Made by a program: the position numbers and the translations under genes
Assembly (NCBI RefSeq): GCF_003116135.1
Contig: NZ_PDOA01000015.1
Location: forward strand, 36,782 to 100,781
Reading direction: 5' to 3'
Length of the DNA: 64,000 nt
Source of the DNA: Teichococcus aestuarii
GTDB taxonomy: Bacteria; Pseudomonadota; Alphaproteobacteria; Acetobacterales; Acetobacteraceae
Shown: one piece after another, positions 19,988-29,146 of the stretch
Layout of the letters: each line of letters opens with the position of its first letter
Numbering within the stretch: position 1 is the first letter of the stretch
The notes under the pieces: model-generated
Databases searched by the model: none
The model's input: only the letters and a program-made list of their open reading frames with translations
What the model was told of the DNA's origin: nothing

Positions 19988-20019
19988 GCCGATGCTTCGG
20001 GCCTTGCCGAAGCATCGGC
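19988..20019. promoter_or_regulatory. 13-bp perfect palindromic operator candidate
   Basis: GCCGATGCTTCGG (19988-20000) is the exact reverse complement of CCGAAGCATCGGC (20007-20019), spacer GCCTTG. It lies in the 140-nt gap between the divergent MFS and ArsR-type genes. Such symmetry suits a dimeric winged-helix repressor. A TATGCT hexamer at 20033-20038 could be a -10 for the regulator, which would put the palindrome just upstream of it. Confidence 0.6.
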
Positions 20020-20062
20020 CGGCGGCCCCTGCTATGCTGCGGACGGATGGCGGGAGGGGCGC

Positions 20063-20761
20063 ATGGTCACGGCCAACAGGATCGCCGAAATGGCTGCCGC
20101 GATGGGCGAGCCTGCCCGCGCGGCGATGCTCGCGGCGCTGATGGATGGCCGGGCGATGACAGCCACCGAGCTGGCCCGGGTGGCCGGCATTGCGCCGCCG
20201 ACGGCGAGCGGCCATCTCGCGCGGCTTGTCGCCGCGCGCCTCGTGGCGGCCGAGCGGCACGGGCGGCACCGCTACCACCGGCTGGCCGGCCCCGAGGCGG
20301 CGCGGCTGATCGAGAGCATGATGCAGATGGCCGGCGCGGCGCCGGCGCCCCATGCGGTGCCGCGCTTCGGGCCGCGCGACGCGGCGCTGCGCCAGGCACG
20401 CACCTGCTACGACCATTTGGCCGGCCGGCTCGGCGTCGGCCTTGCGGATGCGCTGGTGGCGGGCGGCTGGGTGGCGATGGAAGGCGAGGCCGCCTGGATG
20501 ACGGAAGCCGGCCGGGCGCGGTTCGGCGCGCTCGGCATCCCGCTGCCGCAGGCGGCGCGGCACGGCCGGCCGGGTTGCCGCCCCTGCCTGGACTGGAGCG
20601 AGCGGCGGCCGCATCTGGCAGGCCGGCTCGGCGCGGCGCTGTGCAGCCACGCCTTCGGCCAGGGCTGGGTGCACAGGGTGGAGGGCACGCGGGCCGTGAC
20701 GGTGACGCCCAAGGGGCGGCTGGCGCTGCGGGAGGCCTTCGGGCTGGCCGAGAGCGGCTAA
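20063..20761 (+). CDS. ArsR-type winged-helix transcriptional regulator
   Basis: Regulator of 232 aa. The N-terminal winged helix-turn-helix spans about residues 8-75 (GEPARAAMLAALMDGRAMTATELARVAGI with the recognition helix APPTASGHLARL). The C-terminal domain of about 140 aa has CRPCLDW and several His and Cys residues that might bind metal or an effector. It is longer than classic 100-aa ArsR proteins and resembles regulators with an added C-terminal domain. ATG 20063 has GGGAGGGG 4-10 nt upstream. It is divergent from the MFS gene, probably its regulator. Confidence 0.82.
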   Translation: MVTANRIAEMAAAMGEPARAAMLAALMDGRAMTATELARVAGIAPPTASGHLARLVAARLVAAERHGRHRYHRLAGPEAARLIESMMQMAGAAPAPHAVPRFGPRDAALRQARTCYDHLAGRLGVGLADALVAGGWVAMEGEAAWMTEAGRARFGALGIPLPQAARHGRPGCRPCLDWSERRPHLAGRLGAALCSHAFGQGWVHRVEGTRAVTVTPKGRLALREAFGLAESG

Positions 20762-20774
20762 GCTGGGCTCCGCC

Positions 20775-20849
20775 CCAGCGCAGGTTGGCCCAGCGCAGGG
20801 TGGCCCAGCGCAGGGGGGCTCAGCGCAAGGGGGTTCAGCGCAGGGTGGG
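20775..20849. repeat. five tandem 15-bp repeats
   Basis: Five head-to-tail copies of a unit of the form CCAGCGCAGGNTGGC start at 20775, 20790, 20805, 20820 and 20835. Copies differ at 1-3 positions. The array lies between two convergent genes, and the fifth copy contains the stop codon of the minus-strand YdjM-like gene (TCA at 20835-20837). The unit length is a multiple of three, so copy number changes leave reading frames intact. Confidence 0.9.
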
Positions 20850-21500
20850 GCCGAGCGCCGCGGCGCCCTGCCGGGCGAGCACCGTCTCGCCGGCGCCACG
20901 GGCCCTCTCCCACAGGGCGCCAATCCCCGGCCCGCCGGGCAGCGCGGCCGAGGAGCCGGGCGGGCAGAGCGCCGGCATCATCCCTTCCGCCACGCGGCAG
21001 ATGCCGGTGGCGCGCAGCCCGGCGGCGAAGTTCACCTTTTCCGAGGTGCTGCCCCAGGCCCAGGAGAGCACCAGCGCCACCACCAGCGGCTCGAAGGCCG
21101 AGCCGGTGCGGCAGAGCGGCAGCGCATAGGTGCCCCGCAGCGGCCAGGCCAGGCGCAGCCCCGCCGGTGTCAGCAGATCCGCCCCCAGATGCGAAAGATA
21201 GCCCACCACGAGAGGTGCGGTGATGGCCATCGGCACATCCTGGCTGAGCAGCAGCACGGTGCAGCCGAGCACCGCCAGGGCGGAATGGGTGATGCCGCGA
21301 TGGCCCAGCAGCCGCGCGCACAGCAGCGAGACCGGCCAGAGCTTCTTGCCCACCCAGGATTTGGGATGGTCGATATCGGGCAGCAGCGCGCCGAACACGG
21401 CAAGGCCGAGCAGGGCCGGGTCGAGCGCCGGCAGGCCCAGCCGCGGCGCGGCCGCGAACCAGGCAGCCGCGCCCAGCGCGATATGCGACCCTGCCATCAT
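20835..21500 (-). CDS. Membrane-bound metal-dependent hydrolase, YdjM-like (DUF457)
   Basis: Inner-membrane protein of 221 aa with four or five hydrophobic stretches. Family residues are H6 in SHIALG, PDIDHPKS, HRGITHS and GYLSHLGADLLTP: a set of His/Asp thought to bind metal. YdjM in E. coli is LexA-regulated; no SOS box is evident here. The C-terminal 60 residues are variable and end inside a tandem repeat array. An ATGATG double start (21500, 21497) follows AGGA with almost no spacing, so the second ATG may be used. Confidence 0.82.
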   Translation of the reverse strand: MMAGSHIALGAAAWFAAAPRLGLPALDPALLGLAVFGALLPDIDHPKSWVGKKLWPVSLLCARLLGHRGITHSALAVLGCTVLLLSQDVPMAITAPLVVGYLSHLGADLLTPAGLRLAWPLRGTYALPLCRTGSAFEPLVVALVLSWAWGSTSEKVNFAAGLRATGICRVAEGMMPALCPPGSSAALPGGPGIGALWERARGAGETVLARQGAAALGPTLR

Positions 21501-21664
21501 TCCTGGGTTTCGAGGCTCCTGCTACGCAAGCCTCAAACTAGGAGTCAGGATTCCTGCCTACAAGCCTGATTCCACGGCTTTCCAACCGCAGGTAGCAGAA
21601 AACCATGACTTGCCTGCTCCTCGGAGCGGTGGGCGAAGGGCCAGTCTTCGCCTATCATGGAGCG

Positions 21665-22351
21665 GTGAACCTGCTCTCGCCGCCCCGCAGCCGCCTCGAC
21701 ATCGAGGTGGTGTTCGACCTGGTCTGCCCCTGGTGCTTCCTCGGCACGCGCCGGCTGCGCCGGACGCTGGAGCGGCGCACCGACGTGCTGGCCGAGATCC
21801 GCTGGCGTCCCTTCCTGCTGAATCCCGATCTCGGCCTCGGCGGCACCGGGCGGCAGGACTACATGGCGCGCAAGTTCGGCGGCGAGGAGCGCGCCCGCCG
21901 CCTGCACGCCACCATGACCGATCTCGGGCGGCCCGAGGGCATCGCCTTCCGCTTCGACCGCATCCAGCGCGTGCCCGCCTCGATCGACGCGCACCGGCTG
22001 GTGCGCTTCGCCGCCCAGCACGGCCAAGCCGATGCGCTGGTGGACGCGCTGTTCACCGCCTATTTCTGCGAGGGCGCCGATATCGGCCGGCCGGAGAACC
22101 TCGCCGCCCTGGCCGCCCGGCACGGGATGGAGCCGCGCGTGGTGCAGCGCTTCCTGGCCAGCGGGCTGGAGGCGGAGGCGGTGCACGCCGAGAACCTCCG
22201 CGCCCACCGCCTCGGCATCAACGGCGTGCCCTGCTTCGTCATCTCCGGCCAGCAGGGCCAGGGCGCGGGCCATGCCATCGCCGGCGCGCAGGAGCCGGAG
22301 GTGCTGGAGCGGCTGATCGACGTGGCGCTCTCCGAGGCCGGCGAGTTCTAG
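21665..22351 (+). CDS. DsbA-family oxidoreductase, FrnE-like
   Basis: Cytoplasmic thioredoxin-fold disulfide oxidoreductase of 228 aa. The active site CPWC is at 21-24 (DLVCPWCFLG), and the late cis-Pro loop is NGVPCFVI. The family includes 2-hydroxychromene-2-carboxylate isomerase relatives and FrnE; no signal peptide is seen. The GTG at 21665 has GGAG 6 nt upstream and begins where conserved sequence starts. An in-frame ATG at 21605 would add 20 unlikely residues. An extra Cys follows in GVPCF. Confidence 0.83.
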   Translation: MNLLSPPRSRLDIEVVFDLVCPWCFLGTRRLRRTLERRTDVLAEIRWRPFLLNPDLGLGGTGRQDYMARKFGGEERARRLHATMTDLGRPEGIAFRFDRIQRVPASIDAHRLVRFAAQHGQADALVDALFTAYFCEGADIGRPENLAALAARHGMEPRVVQRFLASGLEAEAVHAENLRAHRLGINGVPCFVISGQQGQGAGHAIAGAQEPEVLERLIDVALSEAGEF

Positions 22352-22363
22352 CCGCCCTCCCCC

Positions 22364-25300
22364 TCAGGCGGCCTTTGCCTGGCGGGAGACCTTCACCAGC
22401 GACTTCAGCATGTCCTTGGCCGCGCGCAGGCGCGTGGGCAGGTCCATCTCGCGCACCATGGCCAGCTTGTGGTCCGGCCGCAGCTTCACCAGCCCCTTCT
22501 GCGCGCTCACCCAGGTGACCAGCCCGCCTGGATTGGCGAAGTTGTTGCGGCGGAAGGCGGCGACGATGCCCTTCGGCCCCGCATCCAGCTTCTCCACCCC
22601 CGCCTGCCGGCAGAGATGCTTGATGGAGACCACCTGCAGCAGGTTCTCCACCTCCTGCGGCAGCGGCCCGAAGCGGTCGGCCAGCTCGGCCGCCATCGCC
22701 TCCACCTCGGCATCGCCCGCGAGGCCGCCGATGCGGCGGTAGAGGCCGAGCCGCACCGGCAGATCCGCCACATAGGTCTCGGGGATCAGCACCGGCAGGC
22801 CGAGATTGATCTGCGGCGTCCAGTCGCGGTTGTCGGCGCCGTCGCGCCGCCCCTGCCCGGCCTTGATGTCGGCCACCGCCTCCTCCAGCATCTGCTGGTA
22901 GAGCTCGATGCCCACCTCGCGGATATGGCCGGACTGCTCGTCGCCCAGCAGGTTGCCGGCGCCGCGGATGTCGAGGTCGTGGCTGGCGAGGGTGAAGCCG
23001 GCGCCGAGGTTGTCGAGCGTCTGCATCACCGCCAGCCGCTTCTCGGCAGCCACCGACAGGCGCTGCGTGGCCGGCCAGGTGAGGTAGGCGTAGCCGCGCT
23101 GCTTGCCGCGCCCCACCCGCCCGCGCAGCTGGTAGAGCTGGGCGAGGCCGAACATGTCGGCGCGGTGGATGATCAGCGTGTTCACCGCCGGCATGTCCAG
23201 CCCGCTTTCTACGATGTTGGTGGCGAGCAGGATGTCGTACTTGCCGTCGCCGAACTCGGTCATCACCCGCTCGAGCTCGGTCGGCGTCAGGCGGCCATGC
23301 GCCTGCACGGTGCGCGCCTCGGGCACGATGTCGGCCAGCCGCGTGGCCATCTTCGGCAGGTCTTCCAGCCGTGGCACGACGCAGAAGATCTGCCCGCCGC
23401 GCAGCCGCTCGCGCTGGATGGCCTCGCGCACCACCACCGCATCGAAGGGCATGATGAAGGTGCGCACCGCCAGCCGGTCCACGGGAGGCGTCGCGATGAC
23501 GCTCATCTCCCGCACGCCGGTCAGCGCCAGCTGCAGGGTGCGCGGAATGGGCGTCGCCGTCAGGGTGAGGACATGCACATCGGCCTTGAGCGATTTCAGC
23601 CGCTCCTTGTGCGCCACGCCGAAATGCTGCTCCTCGTCGACGATGACGAGGCCGAGATCGGCGAACTCCACGCCCTTGGCCAGCAGCGCGTGGGTGCCGA
23701 CGACGATGTTGATGGAGCCGTCCGCCAGCCCCGCCTTCACCTGCGCCGCCTCCTTCGCCGTGACCATGCGGGAGAGCTGGGCGATGCGGATCGGCAGCCC
23801 CTCGAAGCGGGCGGTGAAGGTGCGGAAATGCTGGCGGGAGAGCAGCGTGGTGGGCACCACCACTGCCACCTGCGCCCCCGTCATGGCGACGACGAAGGCG
23901 GCGCGCAGCGCGATCTCGGTCTTGCCGAAGCCGACATCGCCGCAGATCAGGCGGTCCATCGGCCGGCCGGCGGAGAGGTCCTCCAGCACGTCGGCGATGG
24001 CGCGCTGCTGGTCCTCCGTCTCGGCGAAGGGGAAGCGGGCGCAGAACTCGTCCCACGCGCCCTCCGGCGGGGTGGCGAGGTGGCCCTCCTTCACCCGCCG
24101 CTCGGCGGCGATGCGGATGAGCTGGCCCGCCATGTCGGCGATGCGCTGCTTGGCGCGGGCCTTGCGGTTCTGCCAGGAGGTGCCGCCGAGCTTGTCGAGC
24201 GCGACGCCCGCGCTGTCGCTGCCGAAGCGCGAGAGCAGCTCGATGTTCTCGACCGGCAGGAACAGCTTGTCCCCGCCATCGTAGATCAGCCGCAGGCAGT
24301 CATGCGGCGCGCCGGAGACGCCGATGGTCTCCAGCCCGTCATAGCGGCCGATACCGTGGTCCTGGTGCACCACCAGGTCGCCCTCGGCGATCTCGGTGGC
24401 ATCGGCGATGAACTGGTCCGCCCGCTTGCGGCGGCGCGGCGGCCGGGCGATGCGCTCGCCCAGCAGGTCCTGCTCGCCGGTCAGGGCGATGGCGCCGCTG
24501 CCCTTGGTGCCTGCGGCGGGGCCGGTGAAGCCACGCTCCACGCCATAGACCACCAGCGCCACCACGCCCGCCGGCAGCGCCTGGGCGGCGGCCCAGTCCT
24601 CCACCGCCTGGGCGGGCACGCGGTTCTCCCGCAGCAGATTGCCCAGCCGCTCGCGCGAGCCGCGCGTCCAGGCGGCGACCACCGGGCGCATGCCGCCCTT
24701 GGCCTGCGCCTCGGCGTGCTGGCGGTAGAGGTGGAAGACGTTCTCGCCCGCCGTGCGGGCCTCGGCATAGAGGCCGCCGGGGCGGCCGCCGGCCTCGATG
24801 CCCTCGGCGCCGTCGGGCTTCGGGAAGGGGCTGAAGCGCAGCAGCGGGCCGCCCGCGAGCATCGCGTCCCAGCCCTTGCGGTCCAAATAGAGGCGGCGCG
24901 GCGGCACGGGGCGGTAGGGCACCTCGCCTTCCCGCGCCGGCATGCGGCGGGCCTCGTAATGGTCCTCGACCATCTCGAGCCGCACCTCCAGCGCCTCCTC
25001 CGCCTGGTGGTCCAGGCTGACCGAGGCGCCGGGCATGTAGTCCAGCAGCGTCGCCATGCTCTCGTGGAAGAGCGGGACGTAGTGCTCCATGCCGGGGTGG
25101 CGACGGCCGGCGGAGATGGAGACGTAGAGCGGATCCTCGGCCGCGGCGTTGCCGAACAGGCCGCGGTAGCCGGCGCGGAAGCGGGCGATGGACTCCTCGT
25201 CGAGGAACACCTCGCCCACCGGGCGCAGCCACAGCCCGTCCATCGGCTTGCCGCTGCGCTGCGTCTCGGTGGAGAAATGCCGCAGGCTCTCGATCTCGTC

Positions 25301-25828
25301 GCCGAACAGGTCGAGCCGCACCGGCTCCGGCTCCCCCGCCGGGTAGAGGTCGACGATGCCGCCGCGCACCGCGTATTCGCCCGGCTCCATCACCGTGGCG
25401 ACGCGGCCATAGCCATTGGCCTCCAGGAAGCCGGCCAGCTTCTCCGGCGTGATGCGCCCGCCGCGCTTCAGGTGCAGCGTGGCGCCCTCGAACACGGCGC
25501 GCGGCGGCACGCGCTGCACCAGCGCGTTCACCGTGGTCAGCACGATGCGCGGGCGGTCGCCCTTCTCCAGCAGGCGCGTGAGCGTCGCCACGCGCTCGGC
25601 CACCAGCTCGGCGTGGGGCGAAACCCGGTCATAGGGCAGGCAGTCCCAGGCCGGGAAGCGCAGCACCTCGATCCCCGGCGCGAAGAAGGCCAGCCCGTCC
25701 TGCATCCGCGCCATGCGGGAATCGTCGCGGCAGACATGCAGGACGAAACCCTCCGCCTCGGCGCGGCGGCGGCTGAGCAGCAGGGCGTCGAAGCCCTCGG
25801 GGGCGCCGTGGATGGTGAGCGCGCTCAT
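22364..25828 (-). CDS. mfd: Transcription-repair coupling factor
   Basis: Large ATP-driven translocase (1154 aa) that removes stalled RNA polymerase and recruits UvrAB. The N-terminal UvrB-like domain (ERVATLTRLL) is followed by the RNA polymerase-interacting module (DLVVHQDHGIGRYDGLETI). The SF2 motor has GDVGFGKTE (about 628-636), VDEEQHFGV, TATPIPRT and QLRGRVGRGKQRGYAYL. The C-terminal TRCF domain covers the last 200 residues. Start ATG 25828 overlaps the sdhE stop (ATGA). The order sdhE-mfd opposite recG is common in alphaproteobacteria. Confidence 0.96.
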   Translation of the reverse strand: MSALTIHGAPEGFDALLLSRRRAEAEGFVLHVCRDDSRMARMQDGLAFFAPGIEVLRFPAWDCLPYDRVSPHAELVAERVATLTRLLEKGDRPRIVLTTVNALVQRVPPRAVFEGATLHLKRGGRITPEKLAGFLEANGYGRVATVMEPGEYAVRGGIVDLYPAGEPEPVRLDLFGDEIESLRHFSTETQRSGKPMDGLWLRPVGEVFLDEESIARFRAGYRGLFGNAAAEDPLYVSISAGRRHPGMEHYVPLFHESMATLLDYMPGASVSLDHQAEEALEVRLEMVEDHYEARRMPAREGEVPYRPVPPRRLYLDRKGWDAMLAGGPLLRFSPFPKPDGAEGIEAGGRPGGLYAEARTAGENVFHLYRQHAEAQAKGGMRPVVAAWTRGSRERLGNLLRENRVPAQAVEDWAAAQALPAGVVALVVYGVERGFTGPAAGTKGSGAIALTGEQDLLGERIARPPRRRKRADQFIADATEIAEGDLVVHQDHGIGRYDGLETIGVSGAPHDCLRLIYDGGDKLFLPVENIELLSRFGSDSAGVALDKLGGTSWQNRKARAKQRIADMAGQLIRIAAERRVKEGHLATPPEGAWDEFCARFPFAETEDQQRAIADVLEDLSAGRPMDRLICGDVGFGKTEIALRAAFVVAMTGAQVAVVVPTTLLSRQHFRTFTARFEGLPIRIAQLSRMVTAKEAAQVKAGLADGSINIVVGTHALLAKGVEFADLGLVIVDEEQHFGVAHKERLKSLKADVHVLTLTATPIPRTLQLALTGVREMSVIATPPVDRLAVRTFIMPFDAVVVREAIQRERLRGGQIFCVVPRLEDLPKMATRLADIVPEARTVQAHGRLTPTELERVMTEFGDGKYDILLATNIVESGLDMPAVNTLIIHRADMFGLAQLYQLRGRVGRGKQRGYAYLTWPATQRLSVAAEKRLAVMQTLDNLGAGFTLASHDLDIRGAGNLLGDEQSGHIREVGIELYQQMLEEAVADIKAGQGRRDGADNRDWTPQINLGLPVLIPETYVADLPVRLGLYRRIGGLAGDAEVEAMAAELADRFGPLPQEVENLLQVVSIKHLCRQAGVEKLDAGPKGIVAAFRRNNFANPGGLVTWVSAQKGLVKLRPDHKLAMVREMDLPTRLRAAKDMLKSLVKVSRQAKAA

Positions 25829-26181
25829 GCCCGGCGCGCGGCCTCCGGCACCCCGGCGCCCAGCATCGAGCATTCCTCGGACATGCGGGTCAGCATCGGC
25901 GTCATCACCTCGGGCGGAATGGGGCGGCGGCCCGAGAGCCAGTCGGCGAGATCGACATCCAGCAATTCCAGCACCGCCTCCAGCTCGTCCAGCTCCGCCT
26001 CGGTGAAGCTGGCGATGTGGCGGGTGACAAAGCCGCCCACCATCAGGTCGGTTTCCTTGGTGCCGCGATGGTGCGCGCGGAACAGCAGGCGCCGGCGGCG
26101 CGGGGAGAGCGCCGGCGGCGGCTCCGCCGGGGACGCAGCGGCGGCATTCGGATCGGGGGGCGTATCGTTGCTCTGGGACAT
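25825..26181 (-). CDS. sdhE: Succinate dehydrogenase assembly factor SdhE
   Basis: Small protein (118 aa) that helps attach FAD to SdhA. The family signature RGTKETDLMVGGF holds the RGxxE motif that contacts the flavoprotein. A Pro/Ala-rich N-terminal extension of about 35 residues precedes the conserved fold. ATG 26181 is preferred because AAGG lies about 10 nt upstream; ATG 26208 is an alternative. Overlaps mfd by 4 nt. The sdh operon is not in the window. Confidence 0.93.
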   Translation of the reverse strand: MSQSNDTPPDPNAAAASPAEPPPALSPRRRRLLFRAHHRGTKETDLMVGGFVTRHIASFTEAELDELEAVLELLDVDLADWLSGRRPIPPEVMTPMLTRMSEECSMLGAGVPEAARRA

Positions 26182-26248
26182 GTCGTCGGCGCCTTGTGGG
26201 GCTGGCATATAAGGGCAGATGGGAATCGTGTCAGCCCAAGAGGCGGAA

Positions 26249-28303
26249 ATGGACCTGCCGGCCGGGCTTCTCGCGCCGCTGGACAGCCTGCCCTTGCCCG
26301 AGGAGAAGCGGAAGCGCCTGGCGCAGGCGGTGGAGGGCGGCCGCGTGCTCGACCTGCTGCTGCACCTGCCCGAGCGCTACCAGGACCGCCGCGCCACCAC
26401 CCCGCAGGAGGGCGAGGTGGCCACCCTGCCCCTGCGCGTGGTGCAGGTCCAGCCGCCGCGCACGCCGACCCAGCCCTGGTCGGTCTGCTGCGAGTCGCCG
26501 GCGGGGCCGCTGGACCTGATCTATTTCGGCCGCCGCTCCTGGCTCGGCGCCTGGCTGGCCCGCACCTATCCGGAAGGGGCGGTGCGCCGCGTCTCGGGGC
26601 GGATGAAGCGCTTCCGCGACCGCTGGCAGATGGACGCGCCGGATTTCGTCGAGCCGCCCGACGCCATCCCCGGCATCCAGCCCATCTGGCCGCTGGTGAA
26701 GGGGCTGGGGCAGCGCGATGTGGGCCGCGCCATGGCGGCGGCGCTGGCGGCGCTGCCCGAGCTGCCTGAGTGGCAGGACCGCACCCTGCTCGCCCGCCGC
26801 CGCTGGCCGGGCTTCGGCGCCGCGCTGCGCGCCATCCAGGCCCCCGAGGCCGCCGTGCCGGAGGACAGCGCGCGCGACCGGCTGGCCTATGACGACCTGC
26901 TGGCGGGGCAGCTGGCCGTGGGCCTCGTGCGGCGGACGGTGCTGCAACGCCCCGGCCGGGCGCTGCGGGGCGACGGAAGGCTGCGCGACGCGGCGCTGGC
27001 CGCCTTCGGCCACCCCCCCACCCCCGGCCAGGCGATGGCGCTGGCCGAGATCGACGCCGACCTCGCCGCGCCGCGCCGGATGCTGCGGCTGCTGCAGGGC
27101 GATGTCGGCGCCGGCAAGACGCTGGTGGCGGTGCTGGCCATGCTGCGCGCCGTCGAGGGCGGCGCCCAGGCCGCCATCATGGCGCCCACCGAGCTGCTGG
27201 CGCGCCAGCACCTCCGCACGCTGGAGAAGCTGGCCGGCGCCGCCGGCGTGCCCTGCGCCCTGCTCGCCGGCTCGGTGAAGGGAAAGGAGCGCAAGCGCGT
27301 GCTGGCCGGGCTGGCCGATGGCTCCATCCCGCTCGTCGTCGGCACCCATGCGCTGATCGAGGAGGGCGTGGCCTTCCGCGACCTCGGCCTCGCCGTGGTG
27401 GACGAGCAGCACCGCTTCGGCGTGGCGCAGCGCCTGGCGCTGACCGAGAAGGGCACGACCGACGTGCTGGTGATGACCGCCACCCCCATCCCCCGCACCC
27501 TGCTGCTGACGCAGTGGGGCGAAATGGCGGTGAGCCGGCTGGAGGGGCTGCCCGCGGGCCGCCAGCCCATCGTCACCCGCATCGTCAGCCGCGAGCGGCG
27601 GGAGGAGCTGGTGGCCCGGCTGCGCGCCGCCTTCCGCGAGGGGCACCGCGCCTACTGGGTGGTGCGCGCCGTGGAGGAAGGCGAGAAGCACGACAACGCC
27701 GCCGCCGAGACCACCTTCGCCGAGCTTGCCGCCATCTTCGGCGACAAGGTCCGCCTCGCCCATGGCGCGCAGAAGCTGGATGTGCGCGAGGCCGCCCTGC
27801 ACGACTTCGCCGCCGGCCGCGCGCAGCTGCTGGTGGCCACCACGGTGGTGGAGGTGGGGGTGGACGTGCCCGAGGCCACCATCATGATCATCGAGCAGGC
27901 GGAGCGCTTCGGGCTGGCGGCGCTGCACCAGCTGCGCGGCCGCGTCGGGCGCGGCAAGGCCCAGAGCTTCTGCCTGCTGCTGCCCTCGGCCGAGCTGAAC
28001 GAGAGCGAGCAGCGGCGCCTCGCCGTGCTGCGCGAGACGCAGGACGGCTTCGTCATCGCCGATGCCGACCTCGAATACCGCGGCGGTGGCGACGCGCTGG
28101 GGATGCGGCAGGCGGGGCGCATCGGCCGCCGGCTGGCCGACCCGCAGCGGCATGGCGGGCTGGTCCGCATGGCGCACCAGGACGCGGCGCTGCTGCTGGA
28201 GAAGGACCCGGATCTGGCCGCCACCCCGCGCGGCGCGGCGGCGCGGCTGCTGCTCGGCGTGTTCGGCCATGACCTGACGCTGGCGCCGCTGGCCGCCGGC
28301 TGA
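26249..28303 (+). CDS. recG: ATP-dependent DNA helicase RecG
   Basis: Branch-migrating SF2 helicase of 684 aa that remodels stalled forks and R-loops. The wedge/OB domain is in the first 250 residues. Motor motifs are LLQGDVGAGKTLVA (Walker A), VVDEQHRFGV, MTATPIPRT and QLRGRVGRGKAQSFCLLL. ATG 26249 has GAGG 7 nt upstream and starts at the conserved region; ATG 26219 (AAGGG upstream, 10 more residues) is an alternative. The gene is divergent from sdhE-mfd, and both promoters lie in a 67-nt gap. Confidence 0.95.
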   Translation: MDLPAGLLAPLDSLPLPEEKRKRLAQAVEGGRVLDLLLHLPERYQDRRATTPQEGEVATLPLRVVQVQPPRTPTQPWSVCCESPAGPLDLIYFGRRSWLGAWLARTYPEGAVRRVSGRMKRFRDRWQMDAPDFVEPPDAIPGIQPIWPLVKGLGQRDVGRAMAAALAALPELPEWQDRTLLARRRWPGFGAALRAIQAPEAAVPEDSARDRLAYDDLLAGQLAVGLVRRTVLQRPGRALRGDGRLRDAALAAFGHPPTPGQAMALAEIDADLAAPRRMLRLLQGDVGAGKTLVAVLAMLRAVEGGAQAAIMAPTELLARQHLRTLEKLAGAAGVPCALLAGSVKGKERKRVLAGLADGSIPLVVGTHALIEEGVAFRDLGLAVVDEQHRFGVAQRLALTEKGTTDVLVMTATPIPRTLLLTQWGEMAVSRLEGLPAGRQPIVTRIVSRERREELVARLRAAFREGHRAYWVVRAVEEGEKHDNAAAETTFAELAAIFGDKVRLAHGAQKLDVREAALHDFAAGRAQLLVATTVVEVGVDVPEATIMIIEQAERFGLAALHQLRGRVGRGKAQSFCLLLPSAELNESEQRRLAVLRETQDGFVIADADLEYRGGGDALGMRQAGRIGRRLADPQRHGGLVRMAHQDAALLLEKDPDLAATPRGAAARLLLGVFGHDLTLAPLAAG

Positions 28304-28306
28304 GCG

Positions 28307-28339
28307 CCTCCGCCGGGCACGCTTCGATACAGGCGGAGG
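28307..28339 (+). terminator. hairpin after recG
   Basis: CCTCCGCC (28307-28314) pairs with GGCGGAGG (28332-28339) across a 17-nt loop. It starts 4 nt after the recG stop. No T tract follows, so termination would be factor-dependent. Confidence 0.45.
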
Positions 28340-28405
28340 GGTTGCAATGCCCCCTGCCCTGGTTAAACCCGATCACAATTCGGCCATAGCAGGGGGTACG
28401 CCCGG

Positions 28406-29146
28406 TTGTCCGCGCTGATCGAGATCGACCGCCTGAGCAAACGCTTCGGCGCCTTCACCGCCGTCGACGACGTGTCCTTCGCCGTGGCGCGCGGCGAGGT
28501 CCTGGGCTTCCTGGGGCCGAACGGCGCCGGCAAGTCCACCACCATGAAGATGCTGGCCGGCTTCGTGACCCCTTCCGCCGGCACCGCCCGCATCTGCGGC
28601 GAGGATGTGGTGGAGCGGCCCGTGGCCGCCAAGAAGCATCTCGGCTACCTGCCCGAGGGCGCGCCCACCTACCCCGAGATGACGGTGGCGGGCTTCCTGG
28701 GCTTCGCCGCGCGGGTGCGCGGCTACCGCGGCTCCGAGGCGGCGGACCGGGTGGCGCACGCCATGCGCCTCACCACCCTGGAAGGGGTGCGGCTGCAGCC
28801 GATCGAGACGCTCTCCAAGGGCTTCAAGCGGCGCGTCGGCCTGGCGCAGTCCCTGCTGCACGACCCGCCGGTGCTGGTGCTGGACGAGCCGACCGACGGG
28901 CTCGACCCCAACCAGAAGCACGAGGTGCGGCGGCTGATCGGGCAGATGGCGCCCACCAAGGCCATCATCATCTCCACCCACATCCTGGAGGAGGTCTCGG
29001 CCATCTGCACCCGCGCCATCATCATCGCGCGCGGGCGGGTGCTGGCCGATTCCACGCCCGCGGAACTCTCCCGGCGCGGCCCCTCGCTCGACGCCGTGTT
29101 CCGCGAACTGACCATGGCGCCCAGACCCGCGCCGGAGGCTGCCTGA
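28406..29146 (+). CDS. ABC transporter ATP-binding protein, GldA-like
   Basis: ATPase of 246 aa. Walker A is GPNGAGKST (38-46), the signature is LSKGFKRRVGL, Walker B is VLVLDEPTDGLDP, and the H-loop is ISTHILEE. The GFKRRVG signature with EGAPTYPEMT marks the group that pairs with ABC-2 permeases and GldG-like proteins. The TTG at 28406 is the earliest start; AGGGGG lies 9-14 nt upstream. First gene of a four-gene unit (28406-32883). Confidence 0.92.
   Translation: MSALIEIDRLSKRFGAFTAVDDVSFAVARGEVLGFLGPNGAGKSTTMKMLAGFVTPSAGTARICGEDVVERPVAAKKHLGYLPEGAPTYPEMTVAGFLGFAARVRGYRGSEAADRVAHAMRLTTLEGVRLQPIETLSKGFKRRVGLAQSLLHDPPVLVLDEPTDGLDPNQKHEVRRLIGQMAPTKAIIISTHILEEVSAICTRAIIIARGRVLADSTPAELSRRGPSLDAVFRELTMAPRPAPEAA

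Noticed and set aside
22469..26212. 1247-codon frame on the + strand opposite mfd
   Set aside because: It is the antisense shadow of mfd and sdhE: translation is His/Gln/Arg/Leu rich with no domain, while mfd carries all its motifs.
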